From positions 1 to 64,000 of the forward strand of contig DDGC01000029.1 of NCBI GenBank assembly GCA_002337455.1: DNA of 64,000 nucleotides, read 5' to 3'. Origin of the DNA: Rhizobiales bacterium UBA1912. Its GTDB lineage: Bacteria; Pseudomonadota; Alphaproteobacteria; Rhizobiales; Devosiaceae. A program made the position numbers and the translations under genes. The notes beneath the pieces were generated by a model. The model did no database searches. It was not told the origin of the DNA and saw only the letters and a program-made list of their open reading frames with translations. This document shows positions 1-11,645 of this stretch, piece after piece (the stretch's first letter is position 1; each line of letters begins with the position of its first letter).

Positions 1-59
1 GGTTAAGCTTGCCGAAGCGCGGATATAAGCTCCAGCACCGGGGAAGCCGCCGCGGGGCT

Positions 60-108
60 CCCTCGCCCCTCTGGGGAGAGGGCTGGGGTGAGGGGTCTTG
101 AGCGGTAG
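60..108. repeat. dispersed intergenic repeat, copy 1
   Basis: This GC-rich stretch begins with CCCTCGCCCCT, passes through GGGGAGAGGG and ends with CTTGAGCGGTAG. A second copy lies at 59290-59348 in the same orientation with the same two ends. The rest of positions 1-181 holds no gene that I can support; the region simply follows the 3' end of the minus-strand gene at 182-1729. Confidence 0.7.
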
Positions 109-181
109 TGCTGAAACACCATCGGCAACATCCAACCCCCGAGAAGGCAGCAACATACGCCTACCCCTAATAAGCATAAGC

Positions 182-1729
182 TTATCCCCCATCCTTCCAG
201 CGGATGCGGTACAGATCAAAACGCCGGTCGCGGAGGTTTCTCACTGCCCCTTGCGAGCGGGCCCATTGCAGGGTCGACAGGTTGAGATCGGCAACGACCA
301 CCATTTCGACATTCTCGCTGGCTTCCGCCGCTATCCCGTCACGCGCGAACGGCATGTCCGAAGGGGTGAAGATCGAGGAATGGGCGTAGTTGATATCGAG
401 ATTGTCCACATTGGCAAGGTTGCCGGTAATCCCCGATGTCACGACGTAGCACTGGTTCTCGATGGTGCGCGCCTGGCAGCAGTATTTGACCCGCAGATGG
501 CCCTGCCGGGTGTCGGTGCAATAGGGCACGAACATGATCCGCGCGCCCTGATCGGCAAGACGCCGGGCGACTTCGGGAAATTCGCTGTCGTAGCAGATCA
601 TCACCCCGATCGGCCCGCAATCGGTGTCGATGACGTCCACGGAATCGCCACCGACGATGCCCCAATAGTCGCGCTCGTCGGGCGTCGGGTGCATCTTTTC
701 CTGGGCGTGGACGGTGCCATCGCGCAGGAAAACGTAGCAAACGTTCTGGATGTCTTCATCCTCGGTGATCGTGGGGTGGGTGCCACCGATGATGTTGATG
801 TTGTATTTGAGCGCCAACTGCTGCATGCGCTCGATAAATTGCGGCGTGTATTCTGTCAGCCGCAGAATAGCCTCATGCGGCGGCTGCTCGGGTTCGCTCG
901 ACAGCAGCATCAGCGTGAACAGTTCGGGAAAAACCACGAAGTCCGACGCGTAGTCGGCGGCCACGTCGGCGAAATACTCCATGTGCGTGAAAAACGCGTC
1001 AGCGTCGGCAAAGCGCCGCGCTTCGAGCTGCACCGTGGTCACGCGAACCGTTTCGCGGCTGCGCCGATGGGCAGGTCGGGCCTCGTCCTCTTCGTCATAG
1101 CGCGGATTGCGCCACACCATGAGCGCCGCGTGCCCGCCCGAAGCCTTGTCGTCAGGATGATAATTGCGCAGCAGCAGCTCCGGCTCAAAGCCGAGTTTCA
1201 TCTGAAAGCTGGCCACCGGATCGCGCACTTCGCGGTCCACCACGGCCTGGAAATACTGGCTGGCGCGCGGGTAATCTTTCTTGTTGCGGCGATAGCCCGG
1301 CAGGCGTCCACCAAAGGCGATGCCCTTGAGCCAGAGCTCTTCGCAGAGCCGCTGACGGGCCTCGTAAAGCCGCCGTCCGATACGGTTGCGCTGGCGGCCG
1401 GGGTCGACACACACTTCGACGCCATAGAGCCATTCGCCCTTTCCATTGTGCAGGCTGCCATAGCCGGCCCCCGTGATGTTCTCCCAGGTATGCTGCTTGA
1501 AAATCTGCTTTTCTGCCAATTGCAGCGTCGCGGCATAGCCCACGATCTGCCCGTCATAGACGGCAACGAACTGGCCTTCGGGAAAGGCGTTGATCTGCCC
1601 GCGGATCGTGCCGGGAAGGTACGGCCCCTCCTCGGGATAGACCCTCTGGGTCAGCTTGATGATGGCGGGGATGTCGCGAATTTTGGCAGTCCGCACCTCA
1701 AGGAGCGGCTTGTCGGAAAGTTTAGGCAC
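182..1729 (-). CDS. bifunctional GNAT acetyltransferase / carbon-nitrogen hydrolase fusion
   Basis: The 515-residue protein has two parts. Residues about 1-190 look like a GNAT acetyltransferase, with the acetyl-CoA loop region around VDPGRQRNRIGRRLYEAR. Residues about 230-500 are a nitrilase-superfamily domain with the Glu-Lys-Cys triad visible as FPELF (about E268), EKMHPT (about K343) and MICYDSEFPE (about C378). This two-domain architecture is a known family of GNAT/amidohydrolase fusions whose substrate is not established. The nitrilase half would hydrolyse a C-N bond in an amide or nitrile, and the GNAT half would acylate an amine. It is the last gene in a minus-strand run behind the TRAP binding protein, 99 bp away, so co-transcription is possible but not shown. 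Confidence 0.9.
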   Translation of the reverse strand: MPKLSDKPLLEVRTAKIRDIPAIIKLTQRVYPEEGPYLPGTIRGQINAFPEGQFVAVYDGQIVGYAATLQLAEKQIFKQHTWENITGAGYGSLHNGKGEWLYGVEVCVDPGRQRNRIGRRLYEARQRLCEELWLKGIAFGGRLPGYRRNKKDYPRASQYFQAVVDREVRDPVASFQMKLGFEPELLLRNYHPDDKASGGHAALMVWRNPRYDEEDEARPAHRRSRETVRVTTVQLEARRFADADAFFTHMEYFADVAADYASDFVVFPELFTLMLLSSEPEQPPHEAILRLTEYTPQFIERMQQLALKYNINIIGGTHPTITEDEDIQNVCYVFLRDGTVHAQEKMHPTPDERDYWGIVGGDSVDVIDTDCGPIGVMICYDSEFPEVARRLADQGARIMFVPYCTDTRQGHLRVKYCCQARTIENQCYVVTSGITGNLANVDNLDINYAHSSIFTPSDMPFARDGIAAEASENVEMVVVADLNLSTLQWARSQGAVRNLRDRRFDLYRIRWKDGG

Positions 1730-1828
1730 GGGGTGGAGACCTCGTTATCGAACAAATCAAATGGATTATGCCGGCGGCGCTGCCAGCTTATAACAGGACA
1801 ACGCGCCACCGCCACATTTGCTCCAGAC

Positions 1829-2851
1829 CTATTGCGTCTCTTGAGCGACCAGCTCGATCGCCCGCGCATAGAGCGCCTCGCCGTCAATGCCGTTCGCTGC
1901 GGTTTCGGCAAACCAGTTGTCGATAGTCACCTGTGCCGCCGCCCGCCACCGCGCCGTTTCCTCGGTGTCGAGGGTAATGATGGCATTGCCGTCGGCCAGC
2001 GCCTGTTCTCTGGCAACGATATCGTCGGCATCGTTGGCCGCCCCGAACCGGCCCGCCCATTCCACCCCGGAATTGGCATCGATCACCGCTTTGAGATCGT
2101 CGGGCAGGCTTTCGTAGCTGTCGCGGTTCATGACGAACCCGAAGGTCTGGGTGTAAAGCCCGTGATCGCCGGAGAACTCGGTGTGGTGGGAAACGATCTC
2201 GCTGGTGCGCAGCGCCATCGTGACCTGCCAGGGAATGGTTGCCGCGTCGATCACCCCGCGCGACAGGCTCTCGGGCACCTGCGGCACGGGCATGCCGATG
2301 GCTTCGGCACCCAGATCGGTCAGCATGGCCGAAATGACCCGCGACCCGCCGCGCACCTTGAGGCCGGCAAGGTCCTCAAGCGTTTCAATCGGACTGCTGG
2401 AATGAAATACCCCCGGCCCGTGCGTGTGCACGGCGATCAGTTTTACGCCGGCAAACTCGTCCATGGCGTTGTCCTCGACAAAGCGCTGGAAGGCACGCGA
2501 GGTGTCCTCGGCATTGGTGACGAGAAACGGCATCTCGAACACTTCGGACTTTGGAAAACGCCCCGGAGTGTATCCCAGCACCGTCCAGATCAGATCGACG
2601 ACGCCGTCCTGGGCCTGATCGAACAGGTTGGCGGGCGCACCGCCGAGGATCATCGAGGGATAGTACTCGATCTTTATCCTCCCCTCCGATTGTTCCTCTA
2701 CAGTCTCGGCCCAAGGGATGAGCCCTTCGCGCGGCACGCTGTCGGTCATGGGCAAGAATTGATGCAGCCGGAAGGTGAATTCCTGAGCCGGCGCGGACGA
2801 AATGAAGGCAGCGCCACAAAGCGCTGCCGCGAGAAGGGTTCTGGTGAACAT
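1829..2851 (-). CDS. TRAP transporter substrate-binding protein (DctP family)
   Basis: This periplasmic binding protein of about 340 residues belongs to the DctP/TRAP family, which captures carboxylates or related anions for a DctQM permease. I place the start at 2851 because GGGGACCAG lies just upstream and translation then begins with a normal Sec signal peptide (MFTRTLLAAALCGAAF...SAPAQ). The longer reading to 2881 would put ten extra residues before it. Typical family features are visible, including LKVRGGSRV and the following motif IPWQVTMAL in the ligand-binding half. No DctQ or DctM permease gene occurs in the window, so this is an orphan binding protein here, unless its permease lies beyond position 1. 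The ligand cannot be read from sequence alone. Confidence 0.88.
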   Translation of the reverse strand: MFTRTLLAAALCGAAFISSAPAQEFTFRLHQFLPMTDSVPREGLIPWAETVEEQSEGRIKIEYYPSMILGGAPANLFDQAQDGVVDLIWTVLGYTPGRFPKSEVFEMPFLVTNAEDTSRAFQRFVEDNAMDEFAGVKLIAVHTHGPGVFHSSSPIETLEDLAGLKVRGGSRVISAMLTDLGAEAIGMPVPQVPESLSRGVIDAATIPWQVTMALRTSEIVSHHTEFSGDHGLYTQTFGFVMNRDSYESLPDDLKAVIDANSGVEWAGRFGAANDADDIVAREQALADGNAIITLDTEETARWRAAAQVTIDNWFAETAANGIDGEALYARAIELVAQETQ

Positions 2852-2974
2852 AACTGGTCCCCAAATGCGCGGGACCAGCAAGGGTGCCTCTCACCCTGTG
2901 CGAGTTCGATCCCGCTCCGGGCGGTTGGCGTGGCCCGGGCACCGGTTCCCCCGGTGCCCGGCCTGATTAGCCGA

Positions 2975-4117
2975 TCACTGGGCCGGGCTCAACCGCAGAA
3001 TCTGTCCCCGGTCGGCGTCGGTCACCAGATAGAGGGCGCCATCGGGGCCTTGAACAACGTCGCGAATGCGATGGGGGAAGCCGTCACCGAACAGGAACTC
3101 ATCGCCAACGACCTCCTCGCCCTCGAGATCGATGCGGATAAGGTCGGTGCCGGCCAGGGCGCCCATAAACGCATCGCCCTGCCAGTCGGGAAACAGATCG
3201 CCGGTGTAAAAGGCAAGTCCGGACGGCGCAGGGGATGGCACCCATGTCCGTTCGGCCTCGACCAAATCGTCCGGCAGTTCGGCCGGCGGGTCGATCGGCC
3301 GGCCGGAATATTCGGTGCCGTCGGTCAGGAGCGGCCAGCCGAAATTGCCGCTCGCGACGATCTTGTTGAGCTCATCGCCACCGCGCGGCCCGTGCTCTGC
3401 CACCCAGAGCTCGCCAGTCTCGGGATGGAGCGCCGCGCCCTGCACGTTGCGATGGCCATAGCTCCAGATTTCGGGCAACGCACCCTCGGTGCCAGTGAAA
3501 GGGTTATCCTCGGGCACCGATCCGTCAGGCATTATGCGGATGACCTTGCCGAGATGGGAATCGAGGTCCTGTGCCTGAACGCGGAACTCGGCGGCGGACC
3601 GCTCGCCCGTCGTGATGAACAGATAGCCATCATTATCGAAGGTCAGCCGCGAGCCGAAATGCAGATTGGAGGGCAATTTGGGTTGCTGGGAGAAGATAAT
3701 TTCAACATCGGAAAGCTGCGACATGTCCTCGCTCAGAACCCCACGCGCCACCGCCGTTGAATTGGTGCCACGCTCATCGCCGGCTTCCGCGAAACTCATA
3801 TAGACGTAGCGATTGGTCTCGAACGCGGGATCGAGCGCAACGTCGAGCAGGCCGCCCTGCCCCGCGAAGACCACCTCGGGGACACCGGCGATGGGGTCAG
3901 AAATCGTCCCATCTGCAGAGACGTGACGCAGATTGCCCGGCCGTTCGGTCACCAGCATGCTGTCATCTGGCAGGAAGACCAAGCCCCACGGAAACTGCAG
4001 CCCCTCAACCACCGGATCGAGCCTGACGGTACCGGCTTCCGTCTCATGGGTTTGCGCCAGCGCAGGCGATACAAGAGTGGTCGAACACAACAGGGCAATC
4101 AGAATTTTGGGTGACAT
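2975..4117 (-). CDS. soluble PQQ-dependent sugar dehydrogenase (YliI/Asd-like)
   Basis: The protein of about 380 residues is a secreted six-bladed beta-propeller of the GSDH family, which oxidises aldose sugars in the periplasm using pyrroloquinoline quinone. The start at 4117 is chosen because GGAGG precedes it at good spacing and a Sec signal peptide follows (ending SPALAQ). Family motifs include FPWGLVFLPDD near the N-terminus, GQGGLLDVALDP, a GHRNVQGAALHP stretch and WVAEHGPRGGDELN, which in homologues carry PQQ and calcium contacts. It is divergent from the serine hydrolase at 4313. A second, membrane-bound PQQ enzyme lies at 43574-46210. PQQ biosynthesis genes are not present in the window. 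Confidence 0.9.
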   Translation of the reverse strand: MSPKILIALLCSTTLVSPALAQTHETEAGTVRLDPVVEGLQFPWGLVFLPDDSMLVTERPGNLRHVSADGTISDPIAGVPEVVFAGQGGLLDVALDPAFETNRYVYMSFAEAGDERGTNSTAVARGVLSEDMSQLSDVEIIFSQQPKLPSNLHFGSRLTFDNDGYLFITTGERSAAEFRVQAQDLDSHLGKVIRIMPDGSVPEDNPFTGTEGALPEIWSYGHRNVQGAALHPETGELWVAEHGPRGGDELNKIVASGNFGWPLLTDGTEYSGRPIDPPAELPDDLVEAERTWVPSPAPSGLAFYTGDLFPDWQGDAFMGALAGTDLIRIDLEGEEVVGDEFLFGDGFPHRIRDVVQGPDGALYLVTDADRGQILRLSPAQ

Positions 4118-4312
4118 GGGCAAACCTCCGGTTGTCATGGACAGATTGGATAATGGCGCACTGTTGAGTTCAAACTTGCCCACAACAAGATGGTTCGATC
4201 ACAAGAATTTCAGATCCCGGGGAGACCGCGCAATTTGGCATCTGTCATGCAATGGTTTCTCAATCCCTCAACCTCTAGGCTCACCGGCATTTCAATTGAT
4301 CCATTGGTTCCC

Positions 4313-5887
4313 ATGCACATTGTTTCTCTTTGCCGTTTCACCTTCGCTGCATTTGTGATTTCGGCGCCTGCTTCGGCGCAAACGCTGCTGCCCGGTCCCT
4401 TTCCGGGGGCGGATGTGGTCGAGATCGAAGCAGGCCGGCTCGATGCGGCCCTCGCAGCGCTACCGGCCCAGATCGAAGAAACCATGGAGCGCTCCAACGT
4501 GCCGGGAATTGCCGTTGCTGTCGTGCATGATGGCGAGGTGGTTTACGCCGAGGGTTTTGGGGTTCGGAATATTGAAACCGGTGAGCCGATCACGCCCGAC
4601 ACGGTGTTCGTGGCGGCCTCGCTTTCAAAATCGGTTACGGCGAGTGTCGCGGCGATTGCCGTGGCAAAGGGTCAGATTGGCTGGGACGATGTGGCAAACG
4701 ATCACCTCCCCGCGTTGCAACTGAGCGACCCCTACATAAGGGACCACGCAACGATCGGCGATTTTTTTGCCCACCGCACCGGGTTGCCGCACGCGGCCGG
4801 GGACGATCTCGAAGATCTGGGCTTTGACCGCGACACAGTGATCGCGCGCCTTGTCGCGCACCAGATGAACCGCTTCCGGCGTGATTATGCCTATGCCAAT
4901 TTCGGCACGACGATTGGCGCGGAAGCCGTTGCCGCAGCAGCGGGGATGGCTTGGGAAGACCTGGCGGACGCCTATCTCTTCGAGCCGCTCGGGATGACCA
5001 GCACCAGCTACCGCAACGCGGACTATATGGCAGCGGAAAACCGCGCCCTCATCCACGCCATGGAAACGGGCGAACCGCTGGCCCTGTTCGAGCGCAATCC
5101 CGACCCGCAGGCTCCGGCGGGCGGGTTGTCGTCGAGCGTTCTCGACATGGCAAAATGGCTCAACCTCATTCTCACCGGTGGTGTGAGCGACGACATCGAG
5201 CTGTTTGGGCCGGGCGATCTGTTGCCCGCGATCCAGCCGCAGATTGTCAGTTCCCCCAGCCCCATGGCCGGTGGCCGGACCGATACCTACGGGTATGGTT
5301 TCAATGTCGGCGTTACCCCAACCGGCCGCGTTACGCTTTCCCATTCAGGCGCCTTTGTTCTGGGCGCGGCGGCGCGGTTCGTGATGCTGCCGGGCGACGA
5401 TCTGGGCATCGTGGTTCTGACCAATGCCGGCCCGGTGGGCGCAGCAGAGGCCATCGCCGCCGATTTCATGGACCACTACCAGTTCGGTGAAGCATCACGG
5501 GACTGGTACGCCGGTTTCAACGGGTTGATGGCGGGATACATGGTCCCGGCCGGTGATCTTGCCGGGCTGCCGGCGCCCGCTGATGCGCCGGAAAATACCG
5601 ACCTCTCGTCCTATTCCGGGGTTTACGGGAACGCCTATTTCGGCCCGCTGACGATTAGCGAGGAAGTCGATGGACTTGTCGCGGAACTTGGCCCCGAACC
5701 CATGCAGTTTCCGCTGGAGCCGTGGTCGGAAGGTGTATTCGCCATGTCGCCACGCAGCGAAAATGCGCCGGCGGGATCGCTCTCGTCGGTAACGTTCGGC
5801 GAAGATGCGAACGGCAATCGTACTGTACGGATCGATTACCTCGATCGCGACGGCCTTGCGACCTGGACCGAGGGTCTGGCTCAGTAA
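4313..5887 (+). CDS. serine hydrolase, class C beta-lactamase / esterase family
   Basis: This secreted protein of about 524 residues has the beta-lactamase-related (PF00144) fold. The catalytic S-x-x-K is SLSK (S103, K106), the tyrosine motif is YAN (Y194), and an HSG motif occurs in LSHSGAF in place of KTG. A C-terminal extension of about 100 residues resembles the lipocalin-like tail found in many esterase-type members. The start at 4313 gives a signal peptide ending APASAQ; an in-frame start at 4190 would add 41 unlikely residues, and no strong ribosome site decides between them. True beta-lactamase activity is not implied, because most such proteins are esterases or D-aminopeptidases. Its stop overlaps the end of the convergent lyxE-like gene by 7 bp. 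Confidence 0.88.
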   Translation: MHIVSLCRFTFAAFVISAPASAQTLLPGPFPGADVVEIEAGRLDAALAALPAQIEETMERSNVPGIAVAVVHDGEVVYAEGFGVRNIETGEPITPDTVFVAASLSKSVTASVAAIAVAKGQIGWDDVANDHLPALQLSDPYIRDHATIGDFFAHRTGLPHAAGDDLEDLGFDRDTVIARLVAHQMNRFRRDYAYANFGTTIGAEAVAAAAGMAWEDLADAYLFEPLGMTSTSYRNADYMAAENRALIHAMETGEPLALFERNPDPQAPAGGLSSSVLDMAKWLNLILTGGVSDDIELFGPGDLLPAIQPQIVSSPSPMAGGRTDTYGYGFNVGVTPTGRVTLSHSGAFVLGAAARFVMLPGDDLGIVVLTNAGPVGAAEAIAADFMDHYQFGEASRDWYAGFNGLMAGYMVPAGDLAGLPAPADAPENTDLSSYSGVYGNAYFGPLTISEEVDGLVAELGPEPMQFPLEPWSEGVFAMSPRSENAPAGSLSSVTFGEDANGNRTVRIDYLDRDGLATWTEGLAQ

Positions 5888-6591
5888 CCTGAGTCGCCCC
5901 CTGCCCCGAACCATTTCGGGTAGTCCGACACCAGCAGGTGAATGGGGGCGACGTCTTCCTCGATCTCGGAAAACCGCCCGATAGGATCGAGGAAGGTATT
6001 GTCGGTGCGGTCGTCGTTGACGGTCGAGACCTCGCCGATCAGCACGTCCCCGCCCTCGCCCCAGAACTTATGCCAATTGCCGGGCAGCAATGTCACGCTT
6101 TCGCCCGGCGACAGCTCGAGAATGCCACCGGCCGGCAGGACACGGCGAACCCCGTCGGTAAACACCTCGACCTCGCCAGAGGTATCGATACCCTCGCCGG
6201 TCCCGTCGTCATTGTAGAGTTGCAGGGCAAGCGTGGCGCCGCCACGATTGATAATGTCCTCAGCTTTTATGGTGTGGCGGTGCATGGGCGAAATCTGATC
6301 CTGACGCGAGATCATGATCTTTTCGGCGTACAGCATACCCCGCCCCTTGCCGAGGTCGGCAGCATCACCATTGCGGGCGGTGAACAGGAACAGGCCCAGC
6401 GCGTCGAAATCGCCCTGCCCGTAATCGGTCACGTCCCAGCCCAGACCCGATTTGATGATGTTGGCGATATCGCCGCGCTTGTCCCTCATTTCGGACGGCG
6501 TCAAGTACGCGAAGTGGGGCAGGATATAGCCGAAAGAGCGGATAAATTCGTCCGCTTCGGAAATGATTTCATTGACGCGGGAACGTTTCAT
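5881..6591 (-). CDS. lyxE: D-lyxose/D-mannose ketol-isomerase (cupin)
   Basis: The 236-residue protein matches the D-lyxose/D-mannose isomerase family, small metal-dependent cupins that interconvert D-mannose and D-fructose, or D-lyxose and D-xylulose. Likely metal ligands are H104 and H106 in MHRHTIKAED, E111, and H174 in NWHKFWG. The length is normal for the family. GGAG lies 8 bp before the ATG. It follows the beta-mannosidase by 18 bp on the same strand, so both are probably one transcript. The pair makes biochemical sense: the hydrolase releases mannose and the isomerase converts it to fructose for central metabolism. The substrate preference, mannose or lyxose, is inferred from this neighbour. 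Confidence 0.9.
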   Translation of the reverse strand: MKRSRVNEIISEADEFIRSFGYILPHFAYLTPSEMRDKRGDIANIIKSGLGWDVTDYGQGDFDALGLFLFTARNGDAADLGKGRGMLYAEKIMISRQDQISPMHRHTIKAEDIINRGGATLALQLYNDDGTGEGIDTSGEVEVFTDGVRRVLPAGGILELSPGESVTLLPGNWHKFWGEGGDVLIGEVSTVNDDRTDNTFLDPIGRFSEIEEDVAPIHLLVSDYPKWFGAGGDSGY

Positions 6592-6609
6592 CCCGTGATC
6601 TCCGTATGC

Positions 6610-9087
6610 TCAATATGTTTCCGCCAAATGGCTGATCCGCAAGCTGTTTTGGAGATCGTCCAGGCCCGGCGCCGCACCCCTGCGAGGCGAGAAGCTAAGG
6701 GTTGCCGGGCGACCGGGCAAGAGGGTGAAACAATTGTCCGAGAAATATCCCGCAGGTTCGACCTGCGCCGTGACAAAGAAAGCACAGCTATCCGATTGCA
6801 GGGTGAGTTCGGGGCCGTTTTTGCCTTGCGCCCAGGTGGCGCTGACCGTTGCTGCAGGCAGGGCGTAATATTTGTGGGCGCGCGGAAAGAAATCATTGCC
6901 GCCAATCGGCATGCCGTCTCCATCGCGCCATTCAAGCATCAGAAACTGTCCGTCCGCGACGGCTTCGCGCGCTACACGAACCAGTTCAGACGCTGATTCA
7001 AGTCCGAGCGAAACCTCGAGTCTATGCAAGAGCTTGGCAGTGCCTTCCATATCGACGGCAAACACATCGAGCGTGATTTCGGCCGGTGCCGGACCGTCGT
7101 TCATGCCCCTGATGACGATATCGTCGCCCTCAGGCACCGCGACGATATTGATGGGTGCAAAGAAGCGTTTGGCCAGATAGTGGAGCAGTTTCCACTGGCC
7201 GCCATAGTCGAGGCTCGACCAGCTTGCCACCGGCCATGTGTCGTTGATCTGCCAATAAAGCATCCCCATGCAGCGCGGCTTGGTCGAGCGCCAGAATTCA
7301 ATCGCCGTCTTGATGGCAAGGCCCTGCTGGACTTGCGAGAGGAACACCATTTCCTCGAACCCTTTGGGGAAGCGAAAATAGCGGCACATGGTTTCAAGGA
7401 TGCGGGCATTGCCGCCGTCATTGCGCTGATGGGTTTCCATCACGGGCGAGGACGGATTGCGGTCTGCGGCCTCGGTGAAGGTCTCGATGACATTGATCGA
7501 AGTGAACGACTGGAAGCCGAACTCGGAGGCAAAGCGCGGCTGCACGGTGCGGTAGTGCTCGAAGGGCTTTGCCGAATGCCACACGTCCCAGAAATGCATG
7601 TCACCGCGCGTATCGATGTGCCAGCCATCGGCGAAATCCATATAGCCCAGCGAGGGCGAAGAGGGCCAGAAACGGCGCTGCGGGTCCTCATCCTCGACGA
7701 TCTCCGCAAGCAGGTTGGAGAGCCTGTCGTAATTGGCGAGGTGTCTATCGCGATTGGCTTTGGTTTCCGGATACCAGTTGAGCGAGCCGATCACTTCGTT
7801 ATCGCCGCACCAAAGCGCTATGGAGGCGTGGTGAGACAGCCGACGGACCTGCTGGGTGATTTCGGTCTGAACGTCGGCAAGGAACGCGCGGTCTGAGGGA
7901 TAGGGCATGCAGGAAAACATGAAGTCATGCCAGACGAGCAGTCCCAACTCGTCGCACAGATCGTAGAACCAGTCGGGTTCATATTGCCCGCCGCCCCAGA
8001 CGCGCAGCATATTGTAGTTTGCTGCTTTGGCACTTTGCAGCAGGTCTTCGACCATTTCTGGCGTGATGCGCGAGGGGATGGCGTCTGCGGGTATCCAGTT
8101 GGCGCCCATCATTGTGATGTCGCGGCCATTGATGCGGCATTTGAAGCTGTGGTCGATCTCGTCCTTTTCGACGATCCATTCGAGTTTGCGCAACCCGATC
8201 TTTTGGCTGGTTGTTTCACCATCGAGATCGGTGACGAGATCGTAAAGTGGTTGGCCGCCCTGCCCGACAGGCCACCAAAGATTTGGACTATCGATGGTGA
8301 TCGAGTGCTCGATAAGGTTCTCGCCCTTTTCCACCTCGATGTCGCCACCGACGGTTTGGCCGTCGATTATGTGAGTGAGAGAAACCGTACCGGAATCAAA
8401 GGCATGGACTCTGGTTTTGAGAACCAGATTCACCTTTCCATTCTCATGGAGCTGGTCGATCTGGACGCTTTCGGTGCGGGCCAATGCAGAACGGCGCAGC
8501 TCCATGCGGCCATAAACACCGATCGGCATCAGGCAGATTCCCCAGTCCCATCCTGCATGACAGGCCGTCTTGCGCACGAAATTGAGGTGGGCAACCTTCT
8601 GGTTCATGGCCGCATAGGGAATGGCGAAGGGATGGGCATCGGCCCGTGATTGAGCCACTTCGGGCACCGCGGCGAAAGCGATAGTCAAGGTGTTTTCCCC
8701 TGCCCTTATCTTGCCCGTGACGTCGAGATCGTAACGGATGAACTGGTTCTGGGTTTGCGCAATCGCCTCGCCATTGAGGAGCACGGTCGCTATGCAATCG
8801 ACCTCGGACAGGGTGAGCGTCAGATAACCTTCAGCCATATCCGCGGGCACATCGAAGTGCCGCTCGACGGTCCAAGAGGTTTTGTAAACCCAGGCGACGG
8901 CATCTTCGTTCTGGCCGAAATAAGGGTCGGGGATCTCAGCGGCTTCAAGCAAGGCGGTATGCACATCGCCGGGTAACGTTATCTCGCCCGACCAGCCGCG
9001 CTCGGGCGCAGAAAGCGAAAAACGGCCGCCAAGATCGAGCGATTTGTAATCGATTACCTCTCGGGACATCGCACTTTCCTGGGCCAT
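6610..9087 (-). CDS. beta-mannosidase, glycoside hydrolase family 2
   Basis: The 825-residue enzyme has the GH2 layout: N-terminal jelly-roll sugar-binding domain (about 20-190), immunoglobulin-like sandwich (about 195-290), TIM barrel (about 300-600) and C-terminal beta domains. The acid/base lies in WCGDNEV (about E430), and the nucleophile in FASEFGFQS (about E519). The WNWDWG-type signature of the family appears as AGWDWGICLMPIG. No signal peptide is visible, so it acts on imported mannosides in the cytoplasm. The ATG at 9087 has a strong AGGAGGAGAG site six bases upstream. It leads a two-gene operon with the lyxose/mannose isomerase and faces the methyltransferase gene at 9198 across a 110-bp divergent promoter region. 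Confidence 0.93.
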   Translation of the reverse strand: MAQESAMSREVIDYKSLDLGGRFSLSAPERGWSGEITLPGDVHTALLEAAEIPDPYFGQNEDAVAWVYKTSWTVERHFDVPADMAEGYLTLTLSEVDCIATVLLNGEAIAQTQNQFIRYDLDVTGKIRAGENTLTIAFAAVPEVAQSRADAHPFAIPYAAMNQKVAHLNFVRKTACHAGWDWGICLMPIGVYGRMELRRSALARTESVQIDQLHENGKVNLVLKTRVHAFDSGTVSLTHIIDGQTVGGDIEVEKGENLIEHSITIDSPNLWWPVGQGGQPLYDLVTDLDGETTSQKIGLRKLEWIVEKDEIDHSFKCRINGRDITMMGANWIPADAIPSRITPEMVEDLLQSAKAANYNMLRVWGGGQYEPDWFYDLCDELGLLVWHDFMFSCMPYPSDRAFLADVQTEITQQVRRLSHHASIALWCGDNEVIGSLNWYPETKANRDRHLANYDRLSNLLAEIVEDEDPQRRFWPSSPSLGYMDFADGWHIDTRGDMHFWDVWHSAKPFEHYRTVQPRFASEFGFQSFTSINVIETFTEAADRNPSSPVMETHQRNDGGNARILETMCRYFRFPKGFEEMVFLSQVQQGLAIKTAIEFWRSTKPRCMGMLYWQINDTWPVASWSSLDYGGQWKLLHYLAKRFFAPINIVAVPEGDDIVIRGMNDGPAPAEITLDVFAVDMEGTAKLLHRLEVSLGLESASELVRVAREAVADGQFLMLEWRDGDGMPIGGNDFFPRAHKYYALPAATVSATWAQGKNGPELTLQSDSCAFFVTAQVEPAGYFSDNCFTLLPGRPATLSFSPRRGAAPGLDDLQNSLRISHLAETY

Positions 9088-9197
9088 GGCGTCTCTCCTC
9101 CTAACGCGATTGGGTTCTTGGCAGGTGTGGTATCGCCTTCTACTTTAGTTCAGGGTCGGGATGAAATGGAAATCTCCAACACGGACTGGAGGCGATG

Positions 9198-9681
9198 ATG
9201 AACGATATCGAACGCGACAATCCCGGCCTTCCGCATCTGCCCCCGACCTATCCGGTGGGGTTTCTGGTTCTGGCAATTATTCTCGAATTCGTCGTGCCTA
9301 TCCGGTTTCTGGCGGCTCCGACGCTGCTTTCGATGCAGGCACTGTCGGGAGCGGCGCTCCTTGCCGCCGGGCTGACGCTCGACATCTGGGCCTTTAGGCT
9401 GTTTAAAGCCGCCGGCACCAATCCCGAGCCTTTCAAACCCACGACGGCGATCGTCGCGCACGGCCCCTACAGGTTCACACGCAACCCGATGTATGTGGGC
9501 TTTCTGTTGAGCCTTTACCGGGATCGGCCTGCTGTTTGCACTGGAATGGACACTGATAGCGCTGCCCGTCTTGTGGTTCGTCCTCGACCGGGTGGTAGTG
9601 CAGCGAGAAGAAGCCTATCTCACCGGCAAGTTCGGCGCAGACTATGAAACGTTTCTGGCACAGACGCGCCGCTGGATATGA
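9198..9681 (+). pseudogene. isoprenylcysteine/phospholipid methyltransferase-like protein, frameshifted
   Basis: The reading frame from 9198 encodes a small integral membrane protein of the PEMT/ICMT methyltransferase type, with two hydrophobic segments and the conserved HGPYRFTRNPMYVGF stretch. After codons for GFLLS (about 9500-9512) the frame runs into unrelated residues. Reading one base later gives FTGIGLLFALEW, a further membrane segment, then the expected family ending REEAYLTGKFGADYETF to a TGA at 9679-9681. Removing one C from AGCCTTTACC restores a full protein of about 160 residues. The GGAGG at 9188-9192 fits the second of two tandem ATGs. It is either a real one-base insertion or a sequencing error. 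Confidence 0.85.
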
Positions 9682-9722
9682 ACAGGCTGATCGGCCCGCG
9701 GATGCGCGCGGCGTGAAGCTGC

Positions 9723-11615
<1,893 letters not shown>

Positions 11616-11645
11616 GTTCTGATAAATGGTGCCAGCAAGAGATTA

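Noticed and set aside
1829..2881. DctQM permease genes for the TRAP binding protein
   Set aside because: Neighbouring genes are an enzyme fusion and a sugar dehydrogenase; no membrane subunits are encoded in the window.
98..3760. Open frame of 1220 codons on the plus strand
   Set aside because: It runs antisense through the GNAT-nitrilase, TRAP and PQQ dehydrogenase genes, all of which have clear family motifs. Long antisense frames are expected in GC-rich DNA, and this product resembles no family.
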